Source of the DNA: Pipra filicauda | Taxonomy: Eukaryota; Chordata; Aves; Passeriformes; Pipridae | Direction of reading: 5' to 3' | Length of the DNA: 64,000 bases | NCBI RefSeq assembly: GCF_003945595.2 | Contig: NW_024104553.1 | Span: 248,001-312,000 of the forward strand | In this document: piece by piece, positions 13,601 to 24,903 of the stretch | Layout of the letters: each line of letters opens with the position of its first letter | How positions within the stretch are numbered: position 1 is the first letter of the stretch | Notes under the pieces: model-generated | Told to the model about the DNA's origin: nothing | Databases searched by the model: none | What the model saw: the letters and a program-made list of their open reading frames with translations, nothing else | Position numbers and translations under genes: made by a program

Positions 13601-16600
13601 GCCTGTAGCAGAAAAAGTATGAAGCCTTTCATCCCCCCTCATGCCCAGACTTCTTGTGGAGTACAGAATTAGTCCAAATCCTACAGCAAATTTAAAGAGT
13701 GAGAGAGATCATAGCTGACCTTGGACCTATGGAGCTAGAAAGGAGCTGACAGCATGTTAGAGACAGTAACTGTGGCCTGTATGTTAGTCATCTTGGAACG
13801 TGGTTTAGTAGTTTTGCTGATCTTCTTTCTGATCTTCTTTTGTTTTAGCAACCAAACTTCAAGCAGAAATTTGTGGCTTTGCTGAAGAGGTTTAAAGTGA
13901 CAGAAGAGGTAAGAAGCAAGAAGGCTGCCTCACCTGGGAATGTCTCTGGCAGATGTATAGATGTCAGAGTCCTGGTTCCCACTCACTGGGAGCACAAGGC
14001 ATGAGCTGTAGCTGCTCAGGGGTGTGCCAAAGGTGGTGTGAGACATGGCATAGACTGGGCCTTGGCTTTTCCAAAGCCTTCTGCCTCAAGAATGTAGCTC
14101 TGAGCATTGTGCTAAAATCAAAAAGCACCTTCCTGTTGGGGAGAGGTGCCCAGGGAAGAAGGCTTCGGTCACACACCGACTCTGCACCAGGAGCTGGCAT
14201 TGTTGGGGCAATACTGACCGTGACTGAGTGCAGGCTAACATCAGCCTGGGGGTAGCTTGCCTTGACTGAGAGTCTGCACTAAGTGTGCAGCACAGTCAGT
14301 GAAGGTCCTCCCAAGTGTCTTAACTGCCAGTAAGTATGATGGATGTCTGAGACTCCTTTGGATGTCATGCTCGTGGCACCCTCCTTTGGCCTAATGGCAA
14401 TGTCACTGGATTTGTCCACAGCCTGGATTTGGCTCTCTCAGGTGAGAACGGTGCCATGGTGTGCCTTGTGACTGTCAGGCAGTTTCTATGTGCCTGTTCT
14501 GGGATGCAGGTAACTCTGTATCTCTTCACTGTCCTCTGGGTTTGGTCCTGCAGGTCCTGGACTCTGACCCTGTAGACCAGACCCAGGAGGTGGAGGAAGA
14601 CCTGGGCTTGCTCTATGACAGCCTGGAAGAGTGCAACAACAGTGACAGCGGCCCAGAGATTGAGGACAATGAGAGTGTGCACAGCACACCCAAGCCCACC
14701 CTGAGGTAAGGGTTGAAGGGAGTCCCTGGCCTACAGCAGTCTATTGGATGTGAAGAAATGCCCTCTGACACTTTTCTGTTGCTTGGGCTAATGCAGGCAT
14801 TGTCTTGTCTCCACTCCTATTGCCATCTTCTGTTGGCACCTCTAGCTCCTCACTTGCATATCCTGTTTAATAAATTCAAAACTGCCCATAAAATCCATCT
14901 TCTTTCACACTTAGTCTCATTTTTCTGCCAGCCCAGCATCTGACGCTGATCTGCTGGAAGAGTACCTACTTGATCTAAGCCCCGGCTGCTCCCAGCTTTC
15001 ATATCTTTCTGCCAACAGTCCTGGTGTTTTCTGGGCTCTCCGCACTGAAGCATGAGCACTTAGTGACTGCCTGGGCCAGTCTTTATGTCCCTGTGAGATG
15101 TGCATGCTGTGTTCCCAGTCTTTGTGGAAACGTGACTAGCAACCATCAGCAATGTTCCTCATCCCATTCCCCAGGCGCTGGTGACTTGACTTGCTCTGCC
15201 AAGTACTGCTGACTTGGCACAGAAGTCTCCAGTGGACCATGCAGTGAAACCAGGCTTTGCTCCCATGTGATTTGCGATCACCTGGCCTCTCTGCTCACGG
15301 CTCTTCTGCTTTTGTGCTGTCTTTTTGTGAAAAGGTCGCCTTTTACTGTCTTTCTACTTGACTGCCTCATAGTGCATTGGGTCTCTTCTAGCCAAGCCAA
15401 GCTCACTTGACATTATTTTTTCTATAGATTTTATATATAGAATCATAAAATGGCCTGGGTTGGAAGAGACCTTAAAAATCATCTAGTTCCAACCTCCCTG
15501 CCATGTAAATATATATATTATATATATATATAGTATTTAAATATAATTTGGCTTAGTTGGTATCCTTGCTGAAGGTACTTAGCAGGAGTAGCAGACTTGG
15601 TTTGCTGCAGGCAAACTTTTTGAAATTAAATCTGCTGGATTCTGGAACTCATGGGGCACTGGGGTAAAAACAGGGACATGACAGAAGTCATGTTTTTCAC
15701 AAACCCGCAAGTCATTGTGAAGGAGAGAGCAAACACATGGACAAGGAGCTGCTTAGATGATCTGCTTGACTCCAAAAGGAGTTTCACATGGTCTCTCATC
15801 AAAGGAAACAAAGGTGCTGTGGGAGAAAAAGGAAGATGGGCAGATAACGCTTTATGTATGTGAACTATGTGAAACTGTAAGAAAAGTCTGTTGAGTGTAT
15901 TTAATGTAAGACCTCCAACCTGGTTCTACTTGCAAACATCTGGTCACTGGGACAGCATCCCAGAGTGAGCACTGGTTTCTGCTGGTACCTGTTGTTAGAG
16001 TCTTCTTGAGCTGTTTGGTGCTGACTCTGGAAGGACAGTCTATTGGGCTTTGATGTGTTCTTCAGCCTGTTCACAAAGTGTCCCTGGCTTGGTTTGGTCT
16101 CTAGTGCCTCAGTTTCTGGCAGTGCTGTATGTATCCCTTGAATTCACATTACTGTATCTGTACTTTTCCTAAGGAGATGTGGAAGCTGACTGCCAAGGTG
16201 TTTAATGTAGACTTCATGGTTCCCGTGGTTCCTGCATAGCCTTCTCAGCTGGTGAGACCTTCCAGCCCAACCTGTAAATTCGAGATGTGATCCTCATGTT
16301 GGATTTATTGTCATAGACAGCCTTGCTAGACGCTGTGAAGGTCTCTGTGGAGCAAGGGCATTAAGGTAGTCCTTAATGGTGAGCAGTTGCTGGTGCCCTG
16401 GATTGGGCCAGTGGTGTTGGGAGCTGATAGCCATCCTTTTGGTCAGCCAGGGAGGCTACGCAGCTGTAGGCTGCTCCTGCGCTGGGGCAAAACTGGAGCT
16501 GGAACTGAGGCTGTTAGGTAAGTCCTCAATAGTCAGACCAACTGATTGTAGATCAAAGGTGAAGGTACAAATGTCTCCATAAATGACTGAGAAAATGAAT

Positions 16601-19600
16601 GGGGAAGAAGGGGAATAAATTTGCTGAAAATGGAAGGAGGCTGTTCAGAAGGGCTAGGAGAGAGAAGAGATATTTTATTAACAGGAGACATAATTTATCC
16701 CAGTGTGACCCGGAGAAAATGTCCCATCAGAGTACAATTCTGACTGTAAATCTGGAGCTTTGGTAAACAAACATGTCGTGAGCAACTGGTCACTGGGCCA
16801 GTGAGGGGAAAATCGAGCCTTGACTTGTCCCAACCAGTGTATAAACACTGCTGCTGAAGAGCTGCTCTGCGGTGGGAACCATCATGTATTTACAGAGATG
16901 GAATGTCCTTTTAGTAGCAGTAAAACCTGACAAAGACTGTCGTGCCTGGCACTACAGCGTGCTGTATACAAAGGAGGAAGCATGCTAAAAGGAAAGTAAA
17001 ATGAGGAGGAATCCTGCAGAAAGCTGCAGATATGTCCAGATGAGGACAGTAGAAAACAATAGAAAGATAGAGTCCTAACAGAAGAACTTCTCTATGCCTC
17101 TGTGGCCATCCCTGGAAACCTGCAACTTGACGTCCCCATCTGTGCACTAGGCAAATCAGGAGAAACATTTCCTGGGAGTTAATGAACACATACACACAGC
17201 TTAGAGGGAATCTAGCTCAAGTCTCCTGCAGGAAAGTCACACATCGCAGATGGACTGTGGTTGCTGTAAGGGTCCTGGGAAAACCGGCAAGTGAGATTCA
17301 GTGATAGAGCCTGCTTGTTTCCTAAAGACTGGTCTTCAAGCAGCCCACAGGATATGAAGGGGGTCCTTGGCAAATAAATAATGTGTGGAAAAAGGGTAAG
17401 CAAAGGTGGAAGCTCACACTGTAGCAAAGACTGTCCTGGCTGCCCCAAGAGAGTTCCTCTGTTGACCATGGTGATTTGGAAACAGGACCTTGGAGTTGCA
17501 CCCTGCAGCTCTACCAAAAGGTCAGCTCAGAGACTAAAAATAGGCAGATTTAAGTATTGTGCTGAGGTGTGGTTCTGTGTGCAATACTGTGATCTTCAGA
17601 GCCTTGGGAAAGGGGAAAGCAGAAAGAGAAGTTGGAAGATGTGGTTAGAAGTGTGCTGCAGCAGCAGGCAGAGGCAAGGAGCCATTCCTGAAAATGGGGA
17701 AGCAGAAGGGAAGGTAGCAGAAATCTGTGGAAGCTGTGATGGTGCAGAGGAGGCAGAGAGGTTCAGCAGTATCTTGGAGTTGTGGTTTTACAGAGACTAT
17801 ACTCCAGTGAAATGGCAGCAGTTCCTCACCTGCACTGCAGGGGTAGGGGATCACTTGAGGGAGAAAGCACTGCTGGCTGGGAGATAGGGATGCTTCCTTC
17901 AGCTCATCAGGGTTGCAGGTGGCACTGCTGGCAGGTCTGCTCCTAGGCTGTGAGTTGCCTAGGCACTTGGGTGTCTGGCCCTGTGTCCCACTGGGGGCCT
18001 TTCCACAGTGGTCTGTGCTTGGGACAGGCTGGTGGGGGTGTGCTGGGATCATGGTGACTTTGTTCCTCTCTTATTCCTGCCTTTTTCTCTCCCGTCTGTC
18101 TGTCTGTCCGTCCGTTCGTCTGTCTGTTTCTCTGCAGGCGTTTCTTTGAGGGAGTCTCTCATTCTGGTTCCCAGACTGAGATCGGCAGTCTGCACAGCCA
18201 GAAAGGGCAGGATCAAGAGTCGGGCAGCCCTGTGAGTTACACCACCATCATCACCACCACCTCTTGCCCCCTTCCCTCCCCAGCCAGCCCAGCACCCCCA
18301 CAGTGCTTGCACTCTGAGACCACAGCTCCTGGCAGCACCTGCCTGGGGCTGCTCCTTTCCTTCTTTCCTCCTCTTTTTCCCAGCGCAGGCAGACAGGTAG
18401 CGATGGGGGGCATCCTCTGGGGCTGGTCCCAGGGGGACGCCGGGCTCCCCTGTGGGAGCATGTGTTCTGTGAGGCCAGGTATGGGTCACTGGCACCTTCC
18501 CTGCTCAGCATGCTCCATCCTGCTCTGACCCCACTCCCTGTCCCCTAGGGCGAGGCAGACAAGCGGAAGCCAGGAGCACAGCGACCACAGGAAGAGCCAG
18601 GAGTGGAGATCCCTGCAGTGGTGAGTACGGGCTATGAGATGTGGAGCTCTCTCAGGCCCCACCTTGTTTTCTGGAGTACCAAGAGTGCCCACCAGCCTGG
18701 GAGCAGGGCTTGGGAAGACAAGTACATTGTGCTGGAGAGTGGCAAGAGTGGAGGGAATGTTAGGGTCTGCAGGAGATGCAGCCCAGTCCTCTCGAGGCCC
18801 TGCAGCCTTGGCTCTCCAGGCCTGTCTTGGATGATGGGCATCCATGGATGCAGGGCTGCTCCCTGCAGGAGCAGAGAGAGGAGTGTGTATGAAGTGACTG
18901 TGTGTGGCCCTCAGGAGCTGGCTGCAGAGGAGCCATGTCCACGGCTGGCCCCCACAGAGGCTGCCACGAGGGAGGGCAGCGTGGATAGACTGGGCCCTGG
19001 GACCAAAGCTGAGCTCCCCAGTGCCGTGTCCCCCAGGTAAGGCAGGCCTGTGCCCCATGCTGGGGCTGCATGGGCCCACACTGACTCCCTGGAGAGAGTG
19101 GGGATTGGTGGAGATGAGATTTCGTCAACAGTTTTGCCTCTCCTGCTTCTCCCTCACAGCAAGGCAGAGAGCAAGCAGTTGTGGCGTCCCCGCAGCACCT
19201 CTGTGAAGGACCGGCAGAGCTCAAAGGGACAGGGTGGCCGTGCCAGCAGCCTGGACAGTGAGAGCTCTCCAGACTCGTGGCACAGCACCCAGGTGAGGCC
19301 CTGGGAACAGTCTCAGCTGGAGGCTTCTCATTTGAGAGCTCTGCCAGGTCTTCAGCCATGGGCAGAGTGTCCAAGGTGGCTGACTGGGGTTAACCTTCAT
19401 GGTGATGCTGTCATAGGTGCCCCGAAAGTCTGTTTATGATCAGCTGAACCAGATCCTGGTCTCAGACGAGCAGCTCCCCGAGAGCATCGTGCTGGTGAAT
19501 GTTGCTGAGTGGCAGGGGCAGGTGAGTAGGCGTGATGGGAGCTGGATGCATAGGGGCAGCTGTAAACATGGTCCTCAAGGATTCTCCCAACCATGGCAGG

Positions 19601-22600
19601 GTGTCCTAGGGAAAATGGCACTAGCTGTGTCCTCCTCTCCCCCAGCGTGGCCCTTCCTTCAGGGAGACAATGCATTTACACAGTGCTGAGCCACATACAG
19701 AAGAGTTGCATGTGTCTCCTCTGTCACGTGCCACATAGCAGCTCAGTCCCAGAAAGGCTGGCTAGTGGACTGTACCTTGGGCCCTCACTGCTTGGTCCTG
19801 GCTCCCAGGAACCCCACGGGTCAGAGCTTTGCTGGATGCCCTGGCAAAAGGCTCCCTTCCTCTGTGGGCACCAGGCCCTGGGAAGCAGCAGAGGTGTTTC
19901 CCACTGAGAGATGGAAGAACATTGCCTGCCATTCCCAGGGAGCATTAACTTCATTGTCAGAGCTGGGGTCTCCAGACATGGGGGCATGTGAGGCCTTCCT
20001 GCCTCATGCTGACTGTCCATGTGAGGTTGGGCCCAGCCCCTGATGAGCACTTGCCTCCCCCATACCTGGAGGAGTTGACCGCTAAAGGTGAGCAGGGACA
20101 TGTACGTATGTGCAAACATGCAAACAGTTAGACAAAACACCTCTGAGACCCCTTCAGGATCCTGCAGCTACATCTGATATCCAGAAACAGTGCTGGAAAA
20201 TTTTATGGCAGAAGGAAGGGCTTCTCGGTAAGGGTGGTGAAGTCTTGACTCAGGCTGTGCATTCTTGACATATTCCTGCTCTAGCACTTGTCCTGGATAG
20301 GGAAAAAAGGATCAATGCCCACTTCCAGACCCCATCGGGTATCTTCTAAGCCCCCTTGTTTAGCATGGCTGCCTGTTTTACAATTGTTGAACTGCATGCA
20401 GACACCTGAAGAGACACAGAAGGATTTTGGAGTGCCACAGTGGGGGAGAGCAAAAGGAGGGAATGAGCAGAGGTGGACTGAGCTTATAGCTGGGCCGTGC
20501 TGTGGGATAGCAGAATTTAAATCAGAGTGTCTCTGGACCAAACCACTTATCTCAAGGAGCACAGCCTGGTTCTTGGGACGGTTTTGCCCTTGCCATGGCA
20601 AGGGTGGTGACTGCTGTGCTCAAGGTGAGAGCAGAGGGCTGGGGCAGGCAGCCTCTAGAGCAGAGGTGGGAGGAGCAGGGATGCTCAGGCATGCAGCCAT
20701 GAGTGACCTGATGGTTTCAGCCTACCCACATGGCATGGGTGGGGACAGGGGTCTCAGCTCTATCCCAGAGGGCAGGGGGGGCCAGGGCAGGCACGTGCTG
20801 TTGCTGGCCAGCACAGCCATGCCCCCAGGGTGCCTTAACCTGAGCTCTCTGCATTGGCAGTACGTGAGTGAGCAGCTCCAGGCGCACAAGCAGTTGGTCG
20901 TATCCACCTGCTCCGTGGCGGACATCCAGGCAGCCTTCAACACCACTGTCTCCCGCATCCAGCGATAGTGAGTACAGCTTGGGCTCAGCCTGGTGGCACC
21001 ATATGAATTGAGAGAAGGGCTCAGTATGGCCGTGGCTCCCCAGGGCTCATTAGGACCTTTTGGGGCTGTGGACATTACTGTAGAGACAAGTTTAGACCTG
21101 GGGAAAGTGGAGTATCCTGGTATCCCAGTATCCCAGTGCTGCTTTTGCCCCTGGCAGTGCACAGCAAGCTGGAAATTCTCAGCGATGGGATTCTGTCAGC
21201 TGGCCTGGCAGGGCATGTCCCCTGGCCCGCCTGCTGAGCCACTACACATCCTTCATGGTCTCCTTTTCTCTTCCTTTGGCAGCTGTAACTGTAACTCTCA
21301 TATGCCTCCCCCGGTGAAGGTGGTGGTGGCAGGGGACCAGAGCTACCTGAGTGTTGTCCTCCGTTTCTTTGTGGAGCAACTGGCCAGCAAGACACCCGAC
21401 TGGCTCAACTACCTTCGCTTTCTTCTTGTGCCGCTGGGTGAGAGCCACTGTGAGCCTGCTCCCAGGGCTGTCCTCTCCTACCTCCCCAGATTCCCCTGCC
21501 TGGAGCCAATGCTGCCCTTCTTACCCACAGGCTCTCACCCTCTGGCCAAGTACCTGGCCTCAGTGGATAACAAATATAGCACTCTCTTCCTGGACACAGC
21601 ATGGCGGGAGCTGTTCAGCAGGGCTGAGCCACCCACCGCAGGTGAGGAGCAGGGCAGGGTGGCATCAGCAGTGCCCTGATGGTGAGCCCAGCTGCCACTG
21701 AGGCCCTTATGGCTCTTTGTGCCCACAGACACTGTGGACATTGCAGGCCGTGTTGCCCAGTTCATCGCTGGAGCCAGCCTCTCTCACCAGCTTCCCATCT
21801 CTGAGGCCATGCTGACATACAAGCAGAAGAGGTGAGCATGTCCCCAGGGCACTTGTCCTCCCTCATGTCGCCCCAGTCTGGGCTGTGCTCAGGACAGGGA
21901 TGTGGGACATGGGACAAGTGAGTGAGGCTTGGCATTCCGCTGACGAGCAGCGTGGTGCTGAGGGGAGCTGGGGTTCCACAGTGAGAGCAGCACCATTCCC
22001 TGCCACCTCCCGGTGTGCTCGGCCCCTCCAGCAGCTGTGGCTGTGACAGTCCCAGTGGTGGGGACCAGCTGCCAGGACTGGGATGGGCTGGGTGGGGGCT
22101 GCAAGCTGGTATTGTGCTGCCCGGGGGTTGACGCTCGTGTTCCAGCTGCACTCTCACCTCTCCCTTCTCTTGGTTTCTGGCACTCAAGGAAGAGAAGTCT
22201 CTATTTTGATTTTTATATCAGGTATTGGCTTGTGCTTGCTGTGCCGCTGCCTGGCCCCCCCCACCTTCCCCCATGTGCGTCCATCCCTCTTGCTGTGCAG
22301 AGGAGCCGTGACCCCAAAGTGGGGCAGGGCTGCCCTCCCGCATGCAAGCCCTTTCCCAGCACTGGAGAGGACAACTCCTTGCCTCCTTGTGTAGTGTGCC
22401 CTGTGCTGCCATGTTGGGGACAGGGGGTCCCATGGGAGGGAGGGCAGAGGAGACTGTGCCAGTGGCTGTGAGCCAGCATTGACCCCTGCCAGTGCGGGGG
22501 TGCCTGGGCACAAGGATAGTCACATGGCACTCGGTGCTCAGTACACCCAAACCCTGACCAACCTCTCTTCCTTCTCCAGCCCCGACGAGGACTCCTGCCA

Positions 22601-23895
22601 GAAGTTTGTCCCCTTTGTGGGGGTGAGTGTTCTGAGGGGCCAGCAGGCCACTGGGGCTGAGGAGAGAGGGGCAGCGCGCAGCCCTACTGATGCTGGCTGT
22701 CCTCTGACTCATCTGTCCTTGCAGGTGGTGAAGGTGGGCCTGGTGGAGCAGTCATTCAGTGCCTCTGGTGAGTCCTTGGGAGCCCAACTCTCTTCTCCAC
22801 TGTGGGAGGCCCTTGTTGGGGTCCCCCAGCCCCCACAACCCGCACTCTTCCTTCACAGTGGACTCAGATGATGCCACAGTCTGTACCCCCTCCCTGCTGA
22901 GCTCAGCGCCAGCCACCAGTGGAGCAGCTCCCTATGGCAAGGAGACCGTGAGCACTCCGCCACCCTCCCCGTCTGTCAGCAGCGGCCTCTCGGGTGCTGG
23001 GTAAGAAGGCAAGCCACACTTAGCCTGAGGCAGCAGAGGCTGGGGTAGGAGTATTATTGCTGCTCCCCGGGCAGGCTGCAGCTGGGCAATTGGGAAGGAG
23101 AGGAGAACAGGCAGCACCTGTGTGCTACATGGTGCTGCCCATCTTGCCCAGGTCTCTGAGCCCTGGTGTGGAGGTAATGGGCCTGCAGGTGGACTACTGG
23201 ACAACACAAGGACTGGACAGGAAGAAGGAGGGTGACAAGCGGGAGACGGGTATCAAGAACACACTCAAGAGCAACTTCCGCTCACTCCAGGTCAGCCGCA
23301 TCCCTGGCACAGGGGAACTGGTGCCCCCCAGCACCATGGCCATGACTGTGGTCACCAAGGAGAAAAACAAGAAAGGTAACCAAGCCCACTCTGTGTGCTC
23401 TCTGGCTGTGGGGCCACAGTCCTTTGCAAAAAGGGTGGGAGGGAGGACAGGGTTGAGAGCTGGCCCAGGAGGGGCCAGTCAATAAGCCAGCCCTGGGGCA
23501 AGGGCTCCCACCCAGCGCCAGGTGGGGACATCTTAACATTGGTCTTGTCTGGCCTTGGCCCCTAGTGATGTTCCTGAGCAAGAAACCTAAAGAAAAGGAC
23601 TTGGAACCCAAAAGCCAAGTCATCGAAGGGATCACACGCCTCATCTGCACAGCCAAGCACCAGAACACCATGTTGCGAGGTGAGGGAAGGTATAAGCCAT
23701 TTGGGGCTCTAGGGGGGCAGACCAAGCAGCAGAGGCTGGCTGTGGCAGGGCTGTGCCTCACTGCACCCTTTCCTCTCAGTCTCCATAGATGGGGTGGAGT
23801 GGAACGATGTGAAGTTTTTCCAGTTGGCAGCACAGTGGCCAACACATGTGAAGTACCTCCCTGTGGGTATCTTTGGCTACTCGAAGAGTGTGTGA
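4667..23895 (+). CDS. PACS-family sorting protein, 5' partial (third PACS paralogue candidate)
   Basis: This is the 3' part of a phosphofurin acidic cluster sorting gene. PACS proteins are cytosolic adaptors that bind acidic-cluster cargo such as furin and link it to AP-1, GGA3 and COPI for endosome/TGN and ER-mitochondria traffic. 23 exons in the window join in one frame and give 844 codons, with stop TGA at 23893-23895. Human PACS1 is about 963 residues and PACS2 about 889. The first exon here starts in phase 2 (one base completes an upstream codon), so the exon with the start Met lies left of the window. Exon blocks are given in the three following entries. The C-terminus reads IFGYSKSV, where I recall mammalian PACS1/2 ending IFGHSKATF. 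The family call is very secure. The paralogue is uncertain: linkage to KLC4 argues against simple PACS1 or PACS2 orthology, so no symbol is given. Confidence 0.93.
4755..9707 (+). other. PACS intron (4.95 kb), no feature seen
   Basis: Between the first two PACS exons in the window. No conserved exon, RNA gene or recognisable transposon was seen on either strand. The ORFs are short and lack splice-site or family support. Confidence 0.55.
10770..19292 (+). CDS. PACS exons, acidic autoregulatory cluster and middle region
   Basis: Eight exons: 10770-10861, 12976-13056, 13849-13908, 14554-14705, 18138-18231, 18549-18620, 18915-19036 and 19160-19292. The first encodes the acidic autoregulatory cluster ([20 protein letters not shown]), which in PACS1 is a CK2 phosphorylation switch. 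The next carries a basic stretch ending [12 protein letters not shown], and the third [15 protein letters not shown]. The exon at 18138 encodes [16 protein letters not shown], matching the conserved PACS segment. The following exons (18549-19036) are poorly conserved, as expected for this disordered linker, and are supported by splice sites and frame more than by similarity. The acceptor at 18137 uses a (TCTG/TCCG)n microsatellite as its pyrimidine tract. Confidence 0.88.
11480..12130. mobile_element. candidate old LTR-like insertion in a PACS intron
   Basis: This AT-rich block within intron 10862-12975 contains TATATATA near 11500, AATAAA on the - strand (11519-11514), a purine tract (11636-11662) and a tandem pair of AACACTGTGGATC units 19 bp apart (11883-11914). 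Its composition differs sharply from the GC-rich intron around it. The combination looks like a decayed, non-coding bird LTR, but I could not find clear ends or target-site duplications. Confidence 0.3.
12756..12789. repeat. 17-bp perfect tandem duplication
   Basis: Two exact adjacent copies of a 17-bp unit starting GGGAAAGAAGG, 186 bp upstream of the PACS exon at 12976. Confidence 0.85.
15438..15505 (-). mobile_element. CR1 LINE 3' terminal fragment
   Basis: The segment reads AGAATCATAAAATGG, then CTGGGTTGGAAGAGACCTT, then ATCATCTAGTTCCAACCTCC. This is the reverse complement of the well-known 3' end of CR1, the dominant non-LTR retrotransposon of birds and other sauropsids. The element's sense strand is -, with its 3' end at the low coordinate. 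Only about 68 bp remain, as usual for 5'-truncated copies. Confidence 0.9.
15507..15533. repeat. TA microsatellite next to CR1
   Basis: About 27 bp of nearly pure alternating A and T directly adjoin the internal (5'-truncated) side of the CR1 fragment. Confidence 0.8.
18094..18127 (+). repeat. TCTG/TCCG tetranucleotide repeat in splice acceptor tract
   Basis: A run of GTCT and GTCC tetramers ends 10 bp before the AG acceptor of the PACS exon at 18138 and forms most of its pyrimidine tract. Confidence 0.8.
19417..23895 (+). CDS. PACS exons, conserved C-terminal half
   Basis: Eleven exons: 19417-19521, 20861-20967, 21283-21437, 21531-21641, 21729-21831, 22580-22622, 22725-22767, 22859-23000, 23152-23375, 23566-23679 and 23780-23895 (stop). 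Landmarks are [27 protein letters not shown] spanning the 20967/21283 junction, [66 protein letters not shown], and [22 protein letters not shown] at the end. This half is among the most conserved parts of PACS proteins. The Ser/Pro-rich insert at 22859-23000 is variable in the family. A candidate 33-nt cassette exon lies between 21831 and 22580 and is listed separately. Confidence 0.93.
22189..22221 (+). CDS. candidate 33-nt in-frame cassette microexon of PACS
   Basis: This 33-nt segment inside the 748-bp PACS intron 21832-22579 is preceded by a pyrimidine-rich tract ending in CAAG and followed by GGTATT. Its phase (1 nt, 10 codons, 2 nt) fits both neighbouring exons. Inclusion would turn YKQK-S-PDEDS into [21 protein letters not shown], adding 11 residues without a stop. 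The surrounding intron is GC-rich and unlike the AT-rich microexon. This is inferred from splice signals and phase only. I do not know whether other PACS genes have the same exon. Confidence 0.45.
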
Positions 23896-24593
23896 TACAT
23901 GGGGGCATCCCTGGAATGGAGCTGCAGTGGGTTGCAAGAAGAGACAGAGAAATGGACATGCTCTTGTCCCCATCTTCTGTGGCCAGTCCCTGCCTGCTCT
24001 GTGGAGGGGGGATACCACACCCCCACCCTGTGGGCCAAGACCTGTGAAGGTGAGGCCAGTGAGACTGGGTCCACGCACCCTCCAACACCAGCCAGGGCAC
24101 CATGCCATCTGCCTCCCATGACCCCCAACAGCAGCCTGGGACAAGGGTTGGCACCAGCCAGCAGGGCCCCAGGAAGGGCTCTGGGCCTCACTCTCCACAG
24201 ATGCACCTGCCAGGCCACCCCTGCAGCCAGCCAGGGCCCCAGCTGGGCTGGACCCAGGCAGGTTCCCCAGCGCTGCAGCCACCCAGACTGCTCTGCAGGG
24301 GGCAGGTGCTGAGCAGGGCCCACAACCCCTGTGCTGCCCCTTGCCAGCCCCACTGCCAGCCTCATGCTGCTGTGCCTGGCCATGCTCTCTGCAGCAGAGC
24401 CTCAGCAGCTTTTCCAGTCCCCCTGCAGCCCTGCTGCTGAGGCTGTCCTCTTCATTCCCCCATCCCTTCCCAACCAGCCCTACCCCAGGGTGCTGCCAGC
24501 TGGAGGTGTGGCATGAGGGCACCTGGGTTTTTTTTTTTACAAGATTCTATTTTTTTTAAATTTATTGTACGGTTACTTTTCAGGATTAATTTT

Positions 24594-24681
24594 AATAAAT
24601 TAATGCTGGTACCATTATGGCAGGGGGTGTGTGTGTCCCCATGTCTCAGGGCATGACCAAGCACAGCTGGGGGAGAATAAA
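24594..24681 (+). terminator. PACS poly(A) signals
   Basis: Two AATAAA hexamers on the + strand, at 24594-24599 and 24676-24681, follow the PACS stop codon by about 0.7 kb. The first sits in an AT-rich stretch and the second just before a GT-rich stretch. The 3' UTR from 23896 is GC-rich and has no long ORF of interest. Either signal could be used. Confidence 0.7.
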
Positions 24682-24832
24682 TGTGGGCAGGGTGCAGCTA
24701 CTACACCCACTCTAGCAAGCACAGCAGTCAGGGCTGCCTGACCACAGCAATGTGGCCTCACCACACTCCCAGCCATGAGCCAGCTGAGCTCTCTGACAGA
24801 CTATGAACCAGGACTGGATGGCACTTGGCTCA

Positions 24833-24838
24833 TTTATT
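24833..24838 (-). terminator. CUL7/9 poly(A) signal
   Basis: TTTATT on the + strand is AATAAA on the - strand, 66 bp beyond the cullin stop codon (24904-24906). The cullin 3' UTR is therefore very short, and it ends about 0.15 kb from the last PACS poly(A) signal. Confidence 0.7.
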
Positions 24839-24903
24839 TAAATAGAACCCACAAGGAAGAAACAGACTAGACCCAGCCTGAGTCTTCCCAACCAGGTCCT
24901 CAT

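Larger units (their letters stand above)
14706..18137 (+). other. PACS intron (3.4 kb) with CR1 fragment
   Basis: The intron between PACS exons 14554-14705 and 18138-18231. Apart from the CR1 3' end and the adjoining TA repeat it shows no recognisable feature. The segment 16600-17900 has only chance ORFs. Confidence 0.55.

Noticed and set aside
23282..24154. 290-codon - strand ORF over the PACS 3' end
   Set aside because: Antisense shadow of the last PACS exons and GC-rich 3' UTR.
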